In this document: in pieces, positions 37,269 to 46,207 of the stretch
Position numbering within the stretch: position 1 is the first letter of the stretch
Layout of the letters: the number at the start of each line of letters is the position of its first letter
Origin: Rhodococcus sp. B50
GTDB taxonomy: Bacteria > Actinomycetota > Actinomycetes > Mycobacteriales > Mycobacteriaceae
NCBI RefSeq assembly: GCF_013602415.1
Contig: NZ_WPAG02000002.1
Location: forward strand, 1,829,480-1,893,479
Length of the DNA: 64,000 bases
Reading direction: 5' to 3'
Notes under the pieces: generated by a model
What the model saw: only the letters and a program-made list of their open reading frames with translations
What the model was told of the DNA's origin: nothing
Databases searched by the model: none
Translations under genes and position numbers: made by a program

Positions 37269-38648
37269 CTACTCGGAGGCCGAGTCCTCGGCGGTCTCCG
37301 CCTCGGCGTTCTCGTCCTCGTTCTTGGTGCCGAACAGCTCGCTGGTGTCGACGGTCGCGCCCGTGGTGTCGGTCACGGTGGCGCGATCGACGACGGTGCC
37401 GAGCGCCTTACCGCGGCGGACGTCCGCGAAGACGGCACCGAGCTGGTTGGCCTGGCTGATCTGCTGGATGAACTGCTCCGGCGGGATGCCGTAGCGCTGC
37501 GCCTGGAAGAAGATGCGCTCGGTCAGCTCCTGCTGCTCGACCGTGGTGTTCTCCGCCTCGGCGATCGCATCGAGGAGCAGCTGGGTCTTCACCGAACGCT
37601 CGGCGGACTCGCGTGCCTCCTTGTCGAACTCCTCACGGCTCGACCCCTGGCCCTCGAGCAGCTCGTTCAGCTTGGTCTCGTCGTGATCGAGCTCGTGGAT
37701 CGCGTCGTGCAGCGCGCTGTCGACCTCGGCCTGGACGGCGGCCTCGGGGACCGGGATCTCGACGGTCTCGAGGAGTGCTTCGAGGACCTTGTCGCGGATC
37801 TGTCCGGCCTGCTCGACCTGCTTGACACGCTCGACGCGCTCGCGAAGATCGGCCTCGAGCTCGCCGATGGTGTCGAACTCGCTCGCGAGCTGCGCGAACT
37901 CGTCGTCGGCCTCGGGCAGCTCGCGCTGCTTGACGGTGTTGACCTTGACGGTGACGACGGCTTCCTTACCGGCGTACTCGCCGGCGACCAGCGTGGAGGT
38001 GAACTCCTTGGATTCGCCGGCGGACAGGCCGATGATCGCCTCGTCGAGGCCGTCGATGAGCTGGCCGGAGCCGACCTCGTGCGACAGACCCTCGGTGGCG
38101 GCCTCGGGAACCTCGTTGCCGTCGACCGTCGCGGACAGGTCGATGGACACGAAGTCGCCGTCCTGCACCGGACGCTCCACACCCGTCAGGGTGCCGAAGC
38201 GCTGACGCAGCGACAGCAACTGCTCGGCGATGTCCTCATCGGTGATCTCGACGGGATCGACCGTGACGGCGATCTCGGAGAAGTCGGGCAGGGTGATCTC
38301 GGGTCGGACGTCGACCTCGGCGGTGAACGCCAGCTCGACGTTGTCCTCGAGCTTCGTGACGTCGATCTCGGGCTGGCTGATGACCTTGACGTCGTTCGCG
38401 GTCACGGCCTCGGTGTAACGGCTCTGGATGGCCTCGTTGATGACCTGGTCCAGGACGGCGCCGCGGCCGACGCGGGCCTCGAGGATCTTGCGGGGAGCCT
38501 TACCGGGACGGAAGCCCGGGATGCGAACCTGGCCTGCGAGGGCCTTGAAAGCGCGGTCGAAATCAGGCTGGAGCTCCTCGAAGGGCACCTCAACATTGAT
38601 ACGGACTCGCGTCGGGCTCAGCTGCTCGACGGTGCTCTTCACGGACAT
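37269..38648 (-). CDS. tig: Trigger factor
   Basis: 459 aa from ATG 38648, SD AGAAGGAG. The N-terminal ribosome-binding domain has the signature GFRPGKAP. The middle PPIase domain starts near [11 protein letters not shown]. The helical C-terminal chaperone domain is followed by an acidic tail ([16 protein letters not shown]). It binds nascent chains at the ribosome exit. Gene order tig-clpP1-clpP2-clpX matches other actinobacteria. Upstream lies tRNA-Pro on the same strand. Confidence 0.98.
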   Translation of the reverse strand: MSVKSTVEQLSPTRVRINVEVPFEELQPDFDRAFKALAGQVRIPGFRPGKAPRKILEARVGRGAVLDQVINEAIQSRYTEAVTANDVKVISQPEIDVTKLEDNVELAFTAEVDVRPEITLPDFSEIAVTVDPVEITDEDIAEQLLSLRQRFGTLTGVERPVQDGDFVSIDLSATVDGNEVPEAATEGLSHEVGSGQLIDGLDEAIIGLSAGESKEFTSTLVAGEYAGKEAVVTVKVNTVKQRELPEADDEFAQLASEFDTIGELEADLRERVERVKQVEQAGQIRDKVLEALLETVEIPVPEAAVQAEVDSALHDAIHELDHDETKLNELLEGQGSSREEFDKEARESAERSVKTQLLLDAIAEAENTTVEQQELTERIFFQAQRYGIPPEQFIQQISQANQLGAVFADVRRGKALGTVVDRATVTDTTGATVDTSELFGTKNEDENAEAETAEDSASE

Positions 38649-38717
38649 GCTCCTTCTGTCGTGCTCTCTTGTCGGTCGTTCGTTCACTACTGAGCGCGCT
38701 GACGCTGTTCGATCTGG

Positions 38718-38791
38718 TCGGGATGACAGGATTCGAACCTGCGACCCTCCGCTCCCAAAGCGGATGCGCTACCAAGCTGCGCCACATCCCG
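38718..38791 (-). tRNA. tRNA-Pro (anticodon TGG)
   Basis: A 74-nt cloverleaf on the minus strand. The acceptor stem CGGGATG pairs with CATCCCG. The D-loop has AGCTTGGTAGCGC, the anticodon stem-loop CCGCTTTGGGAGCGG places TGG, and the T-arm is CAGGTTCGAATCCTG. CCA is not encoded. It lies between tig and the divergent tRNA-Gly. Confidence 0.96.
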
Positions 38792-38833
38792 GTCGTGAAG
38801 GCACCGCAACCAACTCGCGGGACCCATCGCAGA

Positions 38834-38863
38834 ATCCTACGGCCCCCCGATTATGAAATCCAA
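38834..38863 (-). promoter_or_regulatory. Promoter of tRNA-Pro
   Basis: On the minus strand TTGGAT (38863-38858) is separated by 18 nt from TAGGAT (38839-38834), about 43 nt before the mature 5' end at 38791. On the plus strand TACAGT (38876-38881) is a possible -10 for tRNA-Gly. Confidence 0.45.
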
Positions 38864-38931
38864 AGCGAGGTCCGGTACAGTCTCATCTCGCAAGCCGCAG
38901 CACCGGTCGATCACCGGCGCCGCAGCCCAAC

Positions 38932-39002
38932 GGGGATGTAGCTCAATGGTAGAGCCCCAGTCTTCCAAACTGGCTACGCGGGTTCGATTCCCGTCATCCC
39001 CT
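38932..39002 (+). tRNA. tRNA-Gly (anticodon TCC)
   Basis: A 71-nt cloverleaf. The acceptor GGGGATG pairs with CATCCCC. The D-arm is AGCTCAATGGTAGAGC, the anticodon loop CTTCCAA gives TCC, and the T-arm is CGGGTTCGATTCCCG. The next bases, CCA at 39003-39005, would encode the 3' end. A hairpin terminator follows at once. Confidence 0.96.
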
Positions 39003-39006
39003 CCAT

Positions 39007-39044
39007 GAACACCCGCCGATCGCGCACCGCATCGGCGGGTGTTC
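39007..39044 (+). terminator. Terminator of tRNA-Gly
   Basis: A perfect 14-bp stem (39007-39020 with 39031-39044), 10-nt loop, followed by GTCGTTT. It starts 2 bases after the CCA. Confidence 0.85.
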
Positions 39045-39045
39045 G

Positions 39046-39612
39046 TCGTTTGGAACGGTTCGGCCGATCGGCGGCCTCCGCGTGTATCCCGTCGCTCCTG
39101 GACACATCGACGGATGAGTGCCATCATGCGGTCGAGGTTGAGAAGCAGCCCACCACGAGTCGTTCGAATGCGATCTCGGCTGCCGTCCGCTTCGATCCAC
39201 CGCACCGTCGCCGCACCGACACCATGCGAGTCGGCCTCCTCGTGCACCCGCATTCCGACGACCTCGCGGACACCGCGCCGCAATGTTGCGCCACGTCCCG
39301 AACGGACGCAACCACGAACAGGCGGGACGTCGTCGGGTGACACCGCAGGGGGGTGTCGACAGCTCGGCACCGTCCCGTCTCCGGCCGGCCGGAGTCGGGA
39401 GCGACTCCGGTCGGTCCCGATTCCGGAGGTTCCCACCGCGAACGTCCGAAGTTTCGGTGATCGCGAAGGGGGAACATCGTTTCCGTGTAACCATGGTGCG
39501 AGATCCAGCAATTTCTCGTCTCGTCCGTAGGACACGGTCGGTCGAGAAGGCGCCGGCGTCACCCAGGGCGCCCGCCCGCATCGAGGGCGCCTCACGAGTA
39601 AGGGAGGCGGCG
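39046..39612. other. 567-bp intergenic region, no gene recognised
   Basis: No reading frame here has a recognisable product. A perfect 9-bp hairpin with a GGAG tetraloop is at 39389-39410 (CCGGAGTCG with CGACTCCGG). The region should contain the promoter for the GCS2 gene, but I see no convincing -35/-10 pair. There are no direct repeats at the tRNA-Gly 3' end to suggest an attachment site. Confidence 0.5.
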
Positions 39613-40839
39613 ATGACTCGGCGCCCGGCATCGACATCCTTCGACCTCACGGGCGTCGCGGGCCCCGGGACCGCGAAGAGCGAGGCAACGGATTCCGGCC
39701 CGACCGTCGGGGTCGAGGAGGAGTTCTTCCTCGTCGACACGACTTCGGAGTGTCTCACCGAGAGCAACGACGTCGTCGTGGCCGCCGGCCGGAGGCTCGG
39801 AGCCCGGATGGACTACGAACTCAAACGGATCCAGATCGAGGTGAACACGCCGGTCTGTCGCAGCTCGACCGACTTGCGGGCCCGTGTCCTCGAGGCCAGG
39901 GCCACTGCCGCCGCGGCGGCAGTGCAGTGCGGTGTGGCTCTCCTGGCGGCGGGAGCATCGCCGACGGTTCAGCCGCTCGCACCTGTGACGGACGTGCCCC
40001 GGTACCGGACGATGGCGGAGCGGTACGGACGACTGGTCGAGGAGCAGGAGGTGTGCGGTTGCCACGTCCACATCGGCGTCGCAGACCGGGAGATCGCGGT
40101 CCACGTGTGCAATCACGTGCGATTGTGGTTGCCCGCCCTGCTGGCCTCGACGGCCAATTCACCGTTGTACCGGGGTCGGGACACCGGATACGCGAGTTGG
40201 CGAGCGATCGTCGCCGGCCGATGGCCGTGCTCGGGTCCCCCACCTCGCTTCACGTCGGTGGAACACTTCGACTCCGTCGTGGACCTCATGATCGAGAGCG
40301 GCAACATCCTCGATCCGGGCATGGTCTATTGGGACGTGCGTCCGTCCGCGCATCTTCCGACCGTCGAGGTGCGGGTGAGTGATGTCCCGGCGACCGTCGA
40401 CGAAACAGTTCTCATGGCGACCGTCGTGCGTGCGCTCGTCGCAACGGCCGAACGGGACGTCCGGGCGGGGGTGGCTGCTCCCCCGGTCCCCGACGAAGTC
40501 CTCCGCGCCGCATATCTGTGTGCTGCGCGCGAGGGGACGACCGGGCGCGCGATCGACGTTTCGACGGGGCGGACGACGACCGCACGACAGTCCTTCGCCA
40601 CTCTCCTCCGGCACATCCGGCCCCGACTGGAGGAGACGGGTGACTACCGCCGCACGGTGAAGATGGCGGAGAAGATCTTTTCGCGCGGCACCGGCGCGAC
40701 GCTGCAACGTCGCGCTTTCGAACGCCGCCACGACCCCGCCGACGTCGTCGACGCCCTGACACGGCAGTTCGTGGCCGAGCCGTGGACACACACCGTGTCC
40801 GGAGGCGCCCGCCCGACACCGGACGCGCCGGCGGTCTGA
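39613..40839 (+). CDS. Glutamate-cysteine ligase-like carboxylate-amine ligase (GCS2/YbdK family)
   Basis: 408 aa from ATG 39613 with AGGGAGGCGG upstream; a much longer upstream frame has no SD. GCS2 features: TVGVEEEFFLVD near the N-terminus, ELKRIQIEVNTPV, CGCHVHIGVAD and YWDVRPSAHLPTVEVRV. YbdK-type enzymes show weak gamma-glutamylcysteine ligase activity, and EgtA-like members serve ergothioneine synthesis. No egtB, egtC or egtD gene follows, so the precise amine is unknown. It stands alone between tRNA-Gly and the zinc dehydrogenase. Confidence 0.88.
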   Translation: MTRRPASTSFDLTGVAGPGTAKSEATDSGPTVGVEEEFFLVDTTSECLTESNDVVVAAGRRLGARMDYELKRIQIEVNTPVCRSSTDLRARVLEARATAAAAAVQCGVALLAAGASPTVQPLAPVTDVPRYRTMAERYGRLVEEQEVCGCHVHIGVADREIAVHVCNHVRLWLPALLASTANSPLYRGRDTGYASWRAIVAGRWPCSGPPPRFTSVEHFDSVVDLMIESGNILDPGMVYWDVRPSAHLPTVEVRVSDVPATVDETVLMATVVRALVATAERDVRAGVAAPPVPDEVLRAAYLCAAREGTTGRAIDVSTGRTTTARQSFATLLRHIRPRLEETGDYRRTVKMAEKIFSRGTGATLQRRAFERRHDPADVVDALTRQFVAEPWTHTVSGGARPTPDAPAV

Positions 40840-40933
40840 GTCGCCCGTTCGCGGGCTGCCCGGCGAACCTCGTCGTTTGGCAGCTCCCTCGTCGGGTACT
40901 CGCGTCGACACGAACTACGACGAGGGAGCACAA

Positions 40934-42082
40934 GTGCGCGCGATGGTCTATCGCGGCCCGTACCGGGTTCGCGTCGAAGAGAAGGACATTCCCCGGATCG
41001 AACATCCGAACGACGCGATCGTGCGCGTCGAACTGGCGGCGATCTGCGGCTCCGACCTGCATCTCTACCACGGGATGATGCCCGATACCCGTGTCGGTAC
41101 GACGTTCGGCCACGAGTTCGTCGGCGTGGTCCACGAGGTGGGCCCGTCGGTGCAGACCCTGAAACCCGGGGATCGAGTCATGGTGCCGTTCAACGTCTTC
41201 TGCGGATCGTGCTTCTTCTGCGCGCGTGGACTGTACTCCAACTGTCACAACGTCAACCCGAACGCGACCGCGGTCGGCGGCATCTACGGCTACTCGCACA
41301 CCTGCGGCGGCTACGACGGCGGCCAGGCCGAGTTCGTGCGGGTGCCGTTCGCCGACGTCGGTCCCACCCTCGTCCCCGACTGGATGGACCGCGAGGACGC
41401 CCTGATGCTCACCGACGCACTCGCGACCGGCTATTTCGGTGCCCAGCTGGGCGACATCGCCGAGGGCGACACGGTCGTGGTCTTCGGTGCCGGCCCGGTG
41501 GGCCTCTACGCCGCGAAATCCGCCTGGTTCATGGGAGCCGGCCGGGTCATCGTGATCGACCACCTCGAATACCGGCTGGAGAAGGCCCGCACCTTCGCGC
41601 ACGCGGAGACCTACAACTTCGCGGAGTACGACGACATCGTCGTCCATGTGAAGAAGATCACCGGTCACCTCGGGGCGGACGTCGCCATCGACGCCGTCGG
41701 CGCGGAAGCCGACGGGAACTTCCTGCAACACGTCACCGCTGCGAAGCTGAAGATGCAGGGGGGATCGCCGGTAGCGCTGAACTGGGCGATCGACGGTGTC
41801 CGCAAGGGCGGCACCGTCTCGGTGATGGGTGCCTACGGTCCGATCTTCAGCGCCGTGAAGTTCGGGGACGCGCTGAACAAGGGGCTGACGCTGCGGATGA
41901 ACCAGTGCCCCGTCAAACGCCAGTGGCCACGACTGTTCGAGCACGTCCGCAACGGTTATCTGAAACCGAACGACATCGTCACGCACCGCGTTCCCCTCGA
42001 ACACATCGCAGAGGCCTATCACATGTTCTCGTCGAAGCTCGACGGGTGCATCAAGCCGATCATCGTCGCCGACGGGAGCTGA
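40934..42082 (+). CDS. Zinc-dependent alcohol dehydrogenase (formaldehyde dehydrogenase-like)
   Basis: 382 aa from GTG 40934 (VRAMVYRGPYRV), SD GAGGGAG. Catalytic zinc ligands in AAICGSDLH and GHEFVGVVHE. The structural zinc loop is CGSCFFCARGLYSNC. The NAD site is VVVFGAGPVGLYAA. The length and the insert GYSHTCGGYDGGQAEF match glutathione-independent formaldehyde dehydrogenase-like members of the MDR family, though substrates vary. It is followed 12 nt later by a small hypothetical gene, a pairing suggestive of an operon. Confidence 0.9.
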   Translation: MRAMVYRGPYRVRVEEKDIPRIEHPNDAIVRVELAAICGSDLHLYHGMMPDTRVGTTFGHEFVGVVHEVGPSVQTLKPGDRVMVPFNVFCGSCFFCARGLYSNCHNVNPNATAVGGIYGYSHTCGGYDGGQAEFVRVPFADVGPTLVPDWMDREDALMLTDALATGYFGAQLGDIAEGDTVVVFGAGPVGLYAAKSAWFMGAGRVIVIDHLEYRLEKARTFAHAETYNFAEYDDIVVHVKKITGHLGADVAIDAVGAEADGNFLQHVTAAKLKMQGGSPVALNWAIDGVRKGGTVSVMGAYGPIFSAVKFGDALNKGLTLRMNQCPVKRQWPRLFEHVRNGYLKPNDIVTHRVPLEHIAEAYHMFSSKLDGCIKPIIVADGS

Positions 42083-42094
42083 GGAGGTTCCGCC

Positions 42095-42670
42095 ATGGCC
42101 TACACCGCAGACAAGCCCGCACCCCCCGAGACCCCCGACCAGCTGCGCGCTCGCATCCCCGGATGGGGAGTCGACCTGGATCCGCGCGACCGTCCGTCCG
42201 TCCCGAAGGAACGGTTCGCACCCGAGGCCACCGGCGCGCACTGGGACTTCCCCGAACGCCAACCCGGCTACGAGAACCGCGAACGCTCGATCGAGCACGC
42301 TTTCGTCACGCCGGTATTCGGCACCACGGCACCGCTGAAAGGACTGTCCGGTGCCGTTCGCAGGCACGCCTACCGCCGGTACAGCGAAGGCCGGGCCGCA
42401 CACTGGCTGCTCTTGCTCGGCGCCGATCGTATCGACGTGGTGGAGAGCCGCGTCCAGGCCGTGCTGCAGGGCCGGCCCGACAATCCGGTGACCGAGAGCG
42501 GACTCCGGGCGGAGATCACCGCGCACGGCGGGGCGTCGAGGCGCCGCAGCTCGCGCGCCGACGTCAACCATCAGTGGCTCGACCCGCTCGTCGCGGGAGC
42601 ACCGTGGATCGCCGCAGCCGGGCTGGGGGCGGTGGCCGTGGGCCGGTGGAGAGGTCGCGCGCGGACGTGA
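42095..42670 (+). CDS. Hypothetical protein with C-terminal membrane segment
   Basis: 191 aa, SD GGAGG before ATG 42095. No family recognised. The N-terminal 80 residues are charged and proline-rich (DRPSVPKERFAPEATGAHWD). A middle helical part contains AAHWLLLLGADRIDVVESR. One hydrophobic stretch near the C-terminus (APWIAAAGLGAVAVG) ends in Arg residues, so it is probably tail-anchored with the bulk in the cytoplasm. It is encoded directly after the zinc dehydrogenase and may work with it. Confidence 0.75.
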   Translation: MAYTADKPAPPETPDQLRARIPGWGVDLDPRDRPSVPKERFAPEATGAHWDFPERQPGYENRERSIEHAFVTPVFGTTAPLKGLSGAVRRHAYRRYSEGRAAHWLLLLGADRIDVVESRVQAVLQGRPDNPVTESGLRAEITAHGGASRRRSSRADVNHQWLDPLVAGAPWIAAAGLGAVAVGRWRGRART

Positions 42671-42792
42671 CGGCCTCCTGCACGTGGGACGACCCCGAAT
42701 CCAGCAACGACGTGTCACCTTTTCGACTCGATAGTGCAAAGCGAGAGCAAAGCGCAGGTGTCCGACGAGCACGATGTGAGACGGTCCCTCAT

Positions 42793-43938
42793 GTGAAGGA
42801 CACCCCCGACGACCGTGCCCGGGCCCACTCCCCCGGTTCCTCCGTCGTCGCCGCGGTCCTTCTCGATGCAACCCCCGACTGGGAGCGGGTCGCCGCGGTG
42901 CTCGCGCCCGGCAACCACGAGTCGCCCGGTTTCCGGCACCGGGTGGTGGAACTTCCGTTCGGACTCGACCCGCCGCGCCACGCCGGGCATCCCGATTCGG
43001 ATCCGCCGTGGCATCTCGAGCGGGTGGCGCTGGCCGCCCCGGCGAGTTTCGAGGAAGTACTCGCCTACGCCCGCTCGGCGCCCGACCCGTCCGGCCTCCG
43101 GCACCCCCGATGGGAGCTGACCCTGCTCGACGGCCTGGACGGTGGCCAATCGGCACTCGTGATCCGGCTGCGGCACCTCGGCTCCACGCCGGAGTCCGGG
43201 CAATCCGACTCGATGTTGTCGTGGGCGCGGTCGGTCTCCGAGCAGGGCGCCGAGTCGTTCCGCACCGCGGCGCACGTGTTCACCTCGCTGAGCACCGGGT
43301 TGATCAACGTCCTGCTCGGGCGCACCGGTGACCGCGCCGAGGAGCCCGCGCCCCGCGCTCCGCGCCTGCACGTACTCGATGCGGATCTCGCGGCATTGCG
43401 GCGCGCCTGCGAACGTGCGGGTTGTCGTGTCCCGAGTGGTTTCACCGCGGCGATGCTCCTGGCATACAGCGAATACCGACGGCGGCACGGACGCACGACC
43501 GACGGTCTGCGCGTCGTCGTCCCGGGGCCGGACGGTGGAGTGATCCCCATGTCCCCCGAGGACGCGGCAGACCTCCACGCACTGGACACGGCCGATCTCA
43601 TGCGACGAATCGACGTCTCGTTCCCGCCCTCGGCCGGGAGTCCGGCGGCCCCCTCCTCCACCGCAGGGTCTTCGACGGAGTCCGGCATCGCCGTCGGCCC
43701 CAGGGACGTGGTGGTGTCCACACTTCCCGGCTCCCACGCACCGCTCTACGTGGGTGGCGCGAAGATCGAACGGTACTACGGCTTCGGCGCGGCCGACGGT
43801 GCGATGCTCACCGCGTCGGCGATGTCCTATCGCGATACCTGCTGCATGGGCCTGGCGGTGGATCCCACCGCCGTCCCCAATCGTGAATCGTTCGATTCCT
43901 GCCTGCAGGAAGGGATGCGCGCGGTTCTCGGGGAGTGA
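42793..43938 (+). CDS. Wax ester synthase/DGAT-like protein with degenerate active site
   Basis: 381 aa from GTG 42793; GTG 42712 is an alternative, and neither has a strong SD. The layout follows WS/DGAT acyltransferases: PPWHLERVALAAP, PRWELTLLDGLDGGQSALVIRL, and a C-terminal part VSTLPGSHAPLYVGGAKI. The active-site HHxxxDG is RHLGSTP here. The second, catalytic His is kept (H128), but the first His, the Asp and the Gly are lost. The N-terminal region is also shorter than the usual 450-480 aa. It may have lost acyltransferase activity or gained another role. Confidence 0.7.
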   Translation: MKDTPDDRARAHSPGSSVVAAVLLDATPDWERVAAVLAPGNHESPGFRHRVVELPFGLDPPRHAGHPDSDPPWHLERVALAAPASFEEVLAYARSAPDPSGLRHPRWELTLLDGLDGGQSALVIRLRHLGSTPESGQSDSMLSWARSVSEQGAESFRTAAHVFTSLSTGLINVLLGRTGDRAEEPAPRAPRLHVLDADLAALRRACERAGCRVPSGFTAAMLLAYSEYRRRHGRTTDGLRVVVPGPDGGVIPMSPEDAADLHALDTADLMRRIDVSFPPSAGSPAAPSSTAGSSTESGIAVGPRDVVVSTLPGSHAPLYVGGAKIERYYGFGAADGAMLTASAMSYRDTCCMGLAVDPTAVPNRESFDSCLQEGMRAVLGE

Positions 43939-43994
43939 ACCGCCGCGTCGGTACGCTGGAGGACAGGACCCTCCCCCGACCGGAAGGATCGGCC

Positions 43995-44780
43995 GTGGAA
44001 CTTCTGCTCATCGTCGCCGCCGTCGGTGCCGTGGTGTACTTCGTCTCCCGCTCCCAGAAGGGCTCCACTCGTCACCGGACCAACACCCTCGACGACGCCA
44101 AAGCCGACGCGCGGCAGGCCATCGAGCGCCTCGGCGGTCAGATCTACAACCTGACCGGCACCGACGACGCCTCGCGTCAGGCGCTCGCGGACGCCTCCGA
44201 ACGGTTCACCGCGGCCGGCTCCCAGATCGAGCAGGTGAACACCCCGATGCAGGCACGCCTCGCGAAGCAGACCGCCCTCGAAGGTCTGTACTACATCCGG
44301 GCGGCACGCCTGGCGATGGGTATGGATCCGGGTCCGGAGATCCCGACGCTCGACGGCCAGAAGTCCGCGGGTGAGGTTACCGAGAAGCGCACCGTCGACT
44401 TCGAGGGCCGCACGATCGCCGCATCGCCGTCTCCGTCCTCGGCGACGCCGAACTACTACCCGGGCGGTCGGGTCGCGGGCCGGCCCGTCCCCGCGGGCTG
44501 GTATTCGGAACCCTGGTGGAAGCCCGCCCTCGTCGCGGGCGCATGGGGCGTCGGCTCCATGCTGCTCTTCTCCTCGATGTTCGCCGGGATGGCCGGTGTC
44601 CCCTACGACGCCCAGGCGTTCGAATCCGGTGCGGGCGACCCGTCGGCGGACGCAGACTACGGCGGTGGTGGTGACGAGTACGGAGGAGGCGACGACTTCG
44701 GCGGCGGTGAGGATGTCGGTGGAGGCGACTTCGGCGGCGGAGACGGCGGCGGGTTCGATTTCGGCGGGTTCGACTTCTGA
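43995..44780 (+). CDS. Membrane protein with Gly/Asp-rich tail
   Basis: 261 aa from GTG 43995 (VELLLIVAAVGAVVYFVS), SD AAGGAT. Two hydrophobic segments: residues 1-17, and about 175-200 (ALVAGAWGVGSMLLFSSMF). Between them is a soluble helical region (DDAKADARQAIERLGGQ, KQTALEGLYYIRAARL). The last 45 residues are almost only Gly, Asp, Phe and Glu (GGGDFGGGDGGGFDFGGFDF). No named family is recalled with certainty; similar proteins occur across actinobacteria. The tail suggests a flexible, acidic, surface- or cytosol-exposed segment. Confidence 0.75.
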   Translation: MELLLIVAAVGAVVYFVSRSQKGSTRHRTNTLDDAKADARQAIERLGGQIYNLTGTDDASRQALADASERFTAAGSQIEQVNTPMQARLAKQTALEGLYYIRAARLAMGMDPGPEIPTLDGQKSAGEVTEKRTVDFEGRTIAASPSPSSATPNYYPGGRVAGRPVPAGWYSEPWWKPALVAGAWGVGSMLLFSSMFAGMAGVPYDAQAFESGAGDPSADADYGGGGDEYGGGDDFGGGEDVGGGDFGGGDGGGFDFGGFDF

Positions 44781-44816
44781 GTGAGTCGGGCCCTGCCCGG
44801 CCGCGAGCCCCGCTCC

Positions 44817-44864
44817 TGATTCAGCGCGGCTGTGATTCAGCGCGGCTGTGATTCAGCGCGGCTG
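44817..44864. repeat. Three tandem 16-bp repeats at the nei1 3' end
   Basis: TGATTCAGCGCGGCTG occurs three times in a row without mismatch. On the minus strand each unit contains CAG CCG CGC TGA, the last three codons (QPR) and stop of the glycosylase gene. Confidence 0.95.
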
Positions 44865-45650
44865 ACAGACCGGACACCAGAACAGGTTCCGCGCCTGCAT
44901 CACCGAGTGCAGCACGGGCGTCCCGCAGATGCGGCAGGGTTCACCGGCGCGGCGATAGACGTACGTCCGAGGTCTGTTCTTGGCGTAGGCCGGTGCACCG
45001 TGGTCGTGTTCGGGTCGGACGACGTGCATGCGTCCGTGCTTGACGCCGACGTTCATCAGCTCGACGAGGTCCGCCCAGATCGCGTCGAATTCGCTGCGGG
45101 GCACCTTGTTTCCAGGACGTTCAGGATGAATGCCGTGGCGGAACAGTACTTCGGCCCGGTACACGTTGCCCACCCCGGCGATCACCGCCTGGTTCATGAG
45201 CAACGCCCCGATTGCGGTGCGCGACCTACCGATCCGGCGCCATGCCCGTTCGGGATCGGCGTCGGAACGCAGCGGGTCGGGGCCGAGTCTCGCCTCGATC
45301 GCCTCGACCTCACCCGGGGTGAGCACCTCGCACGCCGCCGGACCGCGCAGGTCACTGCCGTGGCGTGCGCCGATCATCCGCATACGCACCTGCCCGACCG
45401 GTTCGCCGAGCGGCAACTCCCGGTCGGTGAACTCACCGTAGATGCCGAGATGCACGTGGACGGCGAGACCGCCCTCGTAGTGGTGGAAGAGATGCTTCCC
45501 CCACGCGTCCGCGTGGGTCAGCACGCGCCCGTCCACGGCGGCGGCACCGTCGGCGAACCGCCCCTGTGGACTGGACACCCGCACCGGCGCACCCGAGTAC
45601 CACTCGTGGTGCAGCCGGGCGAGCCGGTGCAGGATGTGTCCCTCGGGCAC
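44853..45650 (-). CDS. nei1: Fpg/Nei-family DNA glycosylase (Rv2464c/Nei1-like)
   Basis: 265 aa from GTG 45650. Starts MPEGHILHR, so Pro2 and Glu3 are in place for base excision and beta,delta-elimination. The H2TH motif includes LLMNQAVIAGVGNVYRAEVLF. The C-terminal zinc finger is CRICG and CPVC. It removes oxidised pyrimidines from DNA. It starts 3 nt after the rpiB stop, the same order as in M. tuberculosis. The extreme 3' end is triplicated (see repeat). Confidence 0.92.
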   Translation of the reverse strand: MPEGHILHRLARLHHEWYSGAPVRVSSPQGRFADGAAAVDGRVLTHADAWGKHLFHHYEGGLAVHVHLGIYGEFTDRELPLGEPVGQVRMRMIGARHGSDLRGPAACEVLTPGEVEAIEARLGPDPLRSDADPERAWRRIGRSRTAIGALLMNQAVIAGVGNVYRAEVLFRHGIHPERPGNKVPRSEFDAIWADLVELMNVGVKHGRMHVVRPEHDHGAPAYAKNRPRTYVYRRAGEPCRICGTPVLHSVMQARNLFWCPVCQPR

Positions 45651-45653
45651 GGA

Positions 45654-46133
<480 letters not shown>

Positions 46134-46207
46134 GGGCCGAGTCTAACGAGGCCCGTCCGCTCCCCCGCACGCGCCGTTCGACCGCGTGAGCGGCGGTTGC
46201 GTCCGCG

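Noticed and set aside
38932..39044. tRNA-Gly as a phage or island attachment site
   Set aside because: No repeat of the tRNA 3' end and no integrase gene in the window; a normal terminator follows the tRNA.
39283..39612. N-terminal extension of the GCS2 protein to 39283
   Set aside because: No SD, and the extension is Arg/Ser-rich. ATG 39613 has a good ribosome site and leads directly into the conserved domain.
41209..42792. N-terminal extension of the WS/DGAT-like frame back to 41209
   Set aside because: It would overlap the zinc dehydrogenase and hypothetical genes on the same strand and reads as Arg-rich junk; the conserved part starts after 42793.
44817..44864. CRISPR or regulatory iteron reading of the 16-bp repeats
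   Set aside because: There are no spacers between units, and the repeat matches the coding end of nei1, so local duplication explains it.
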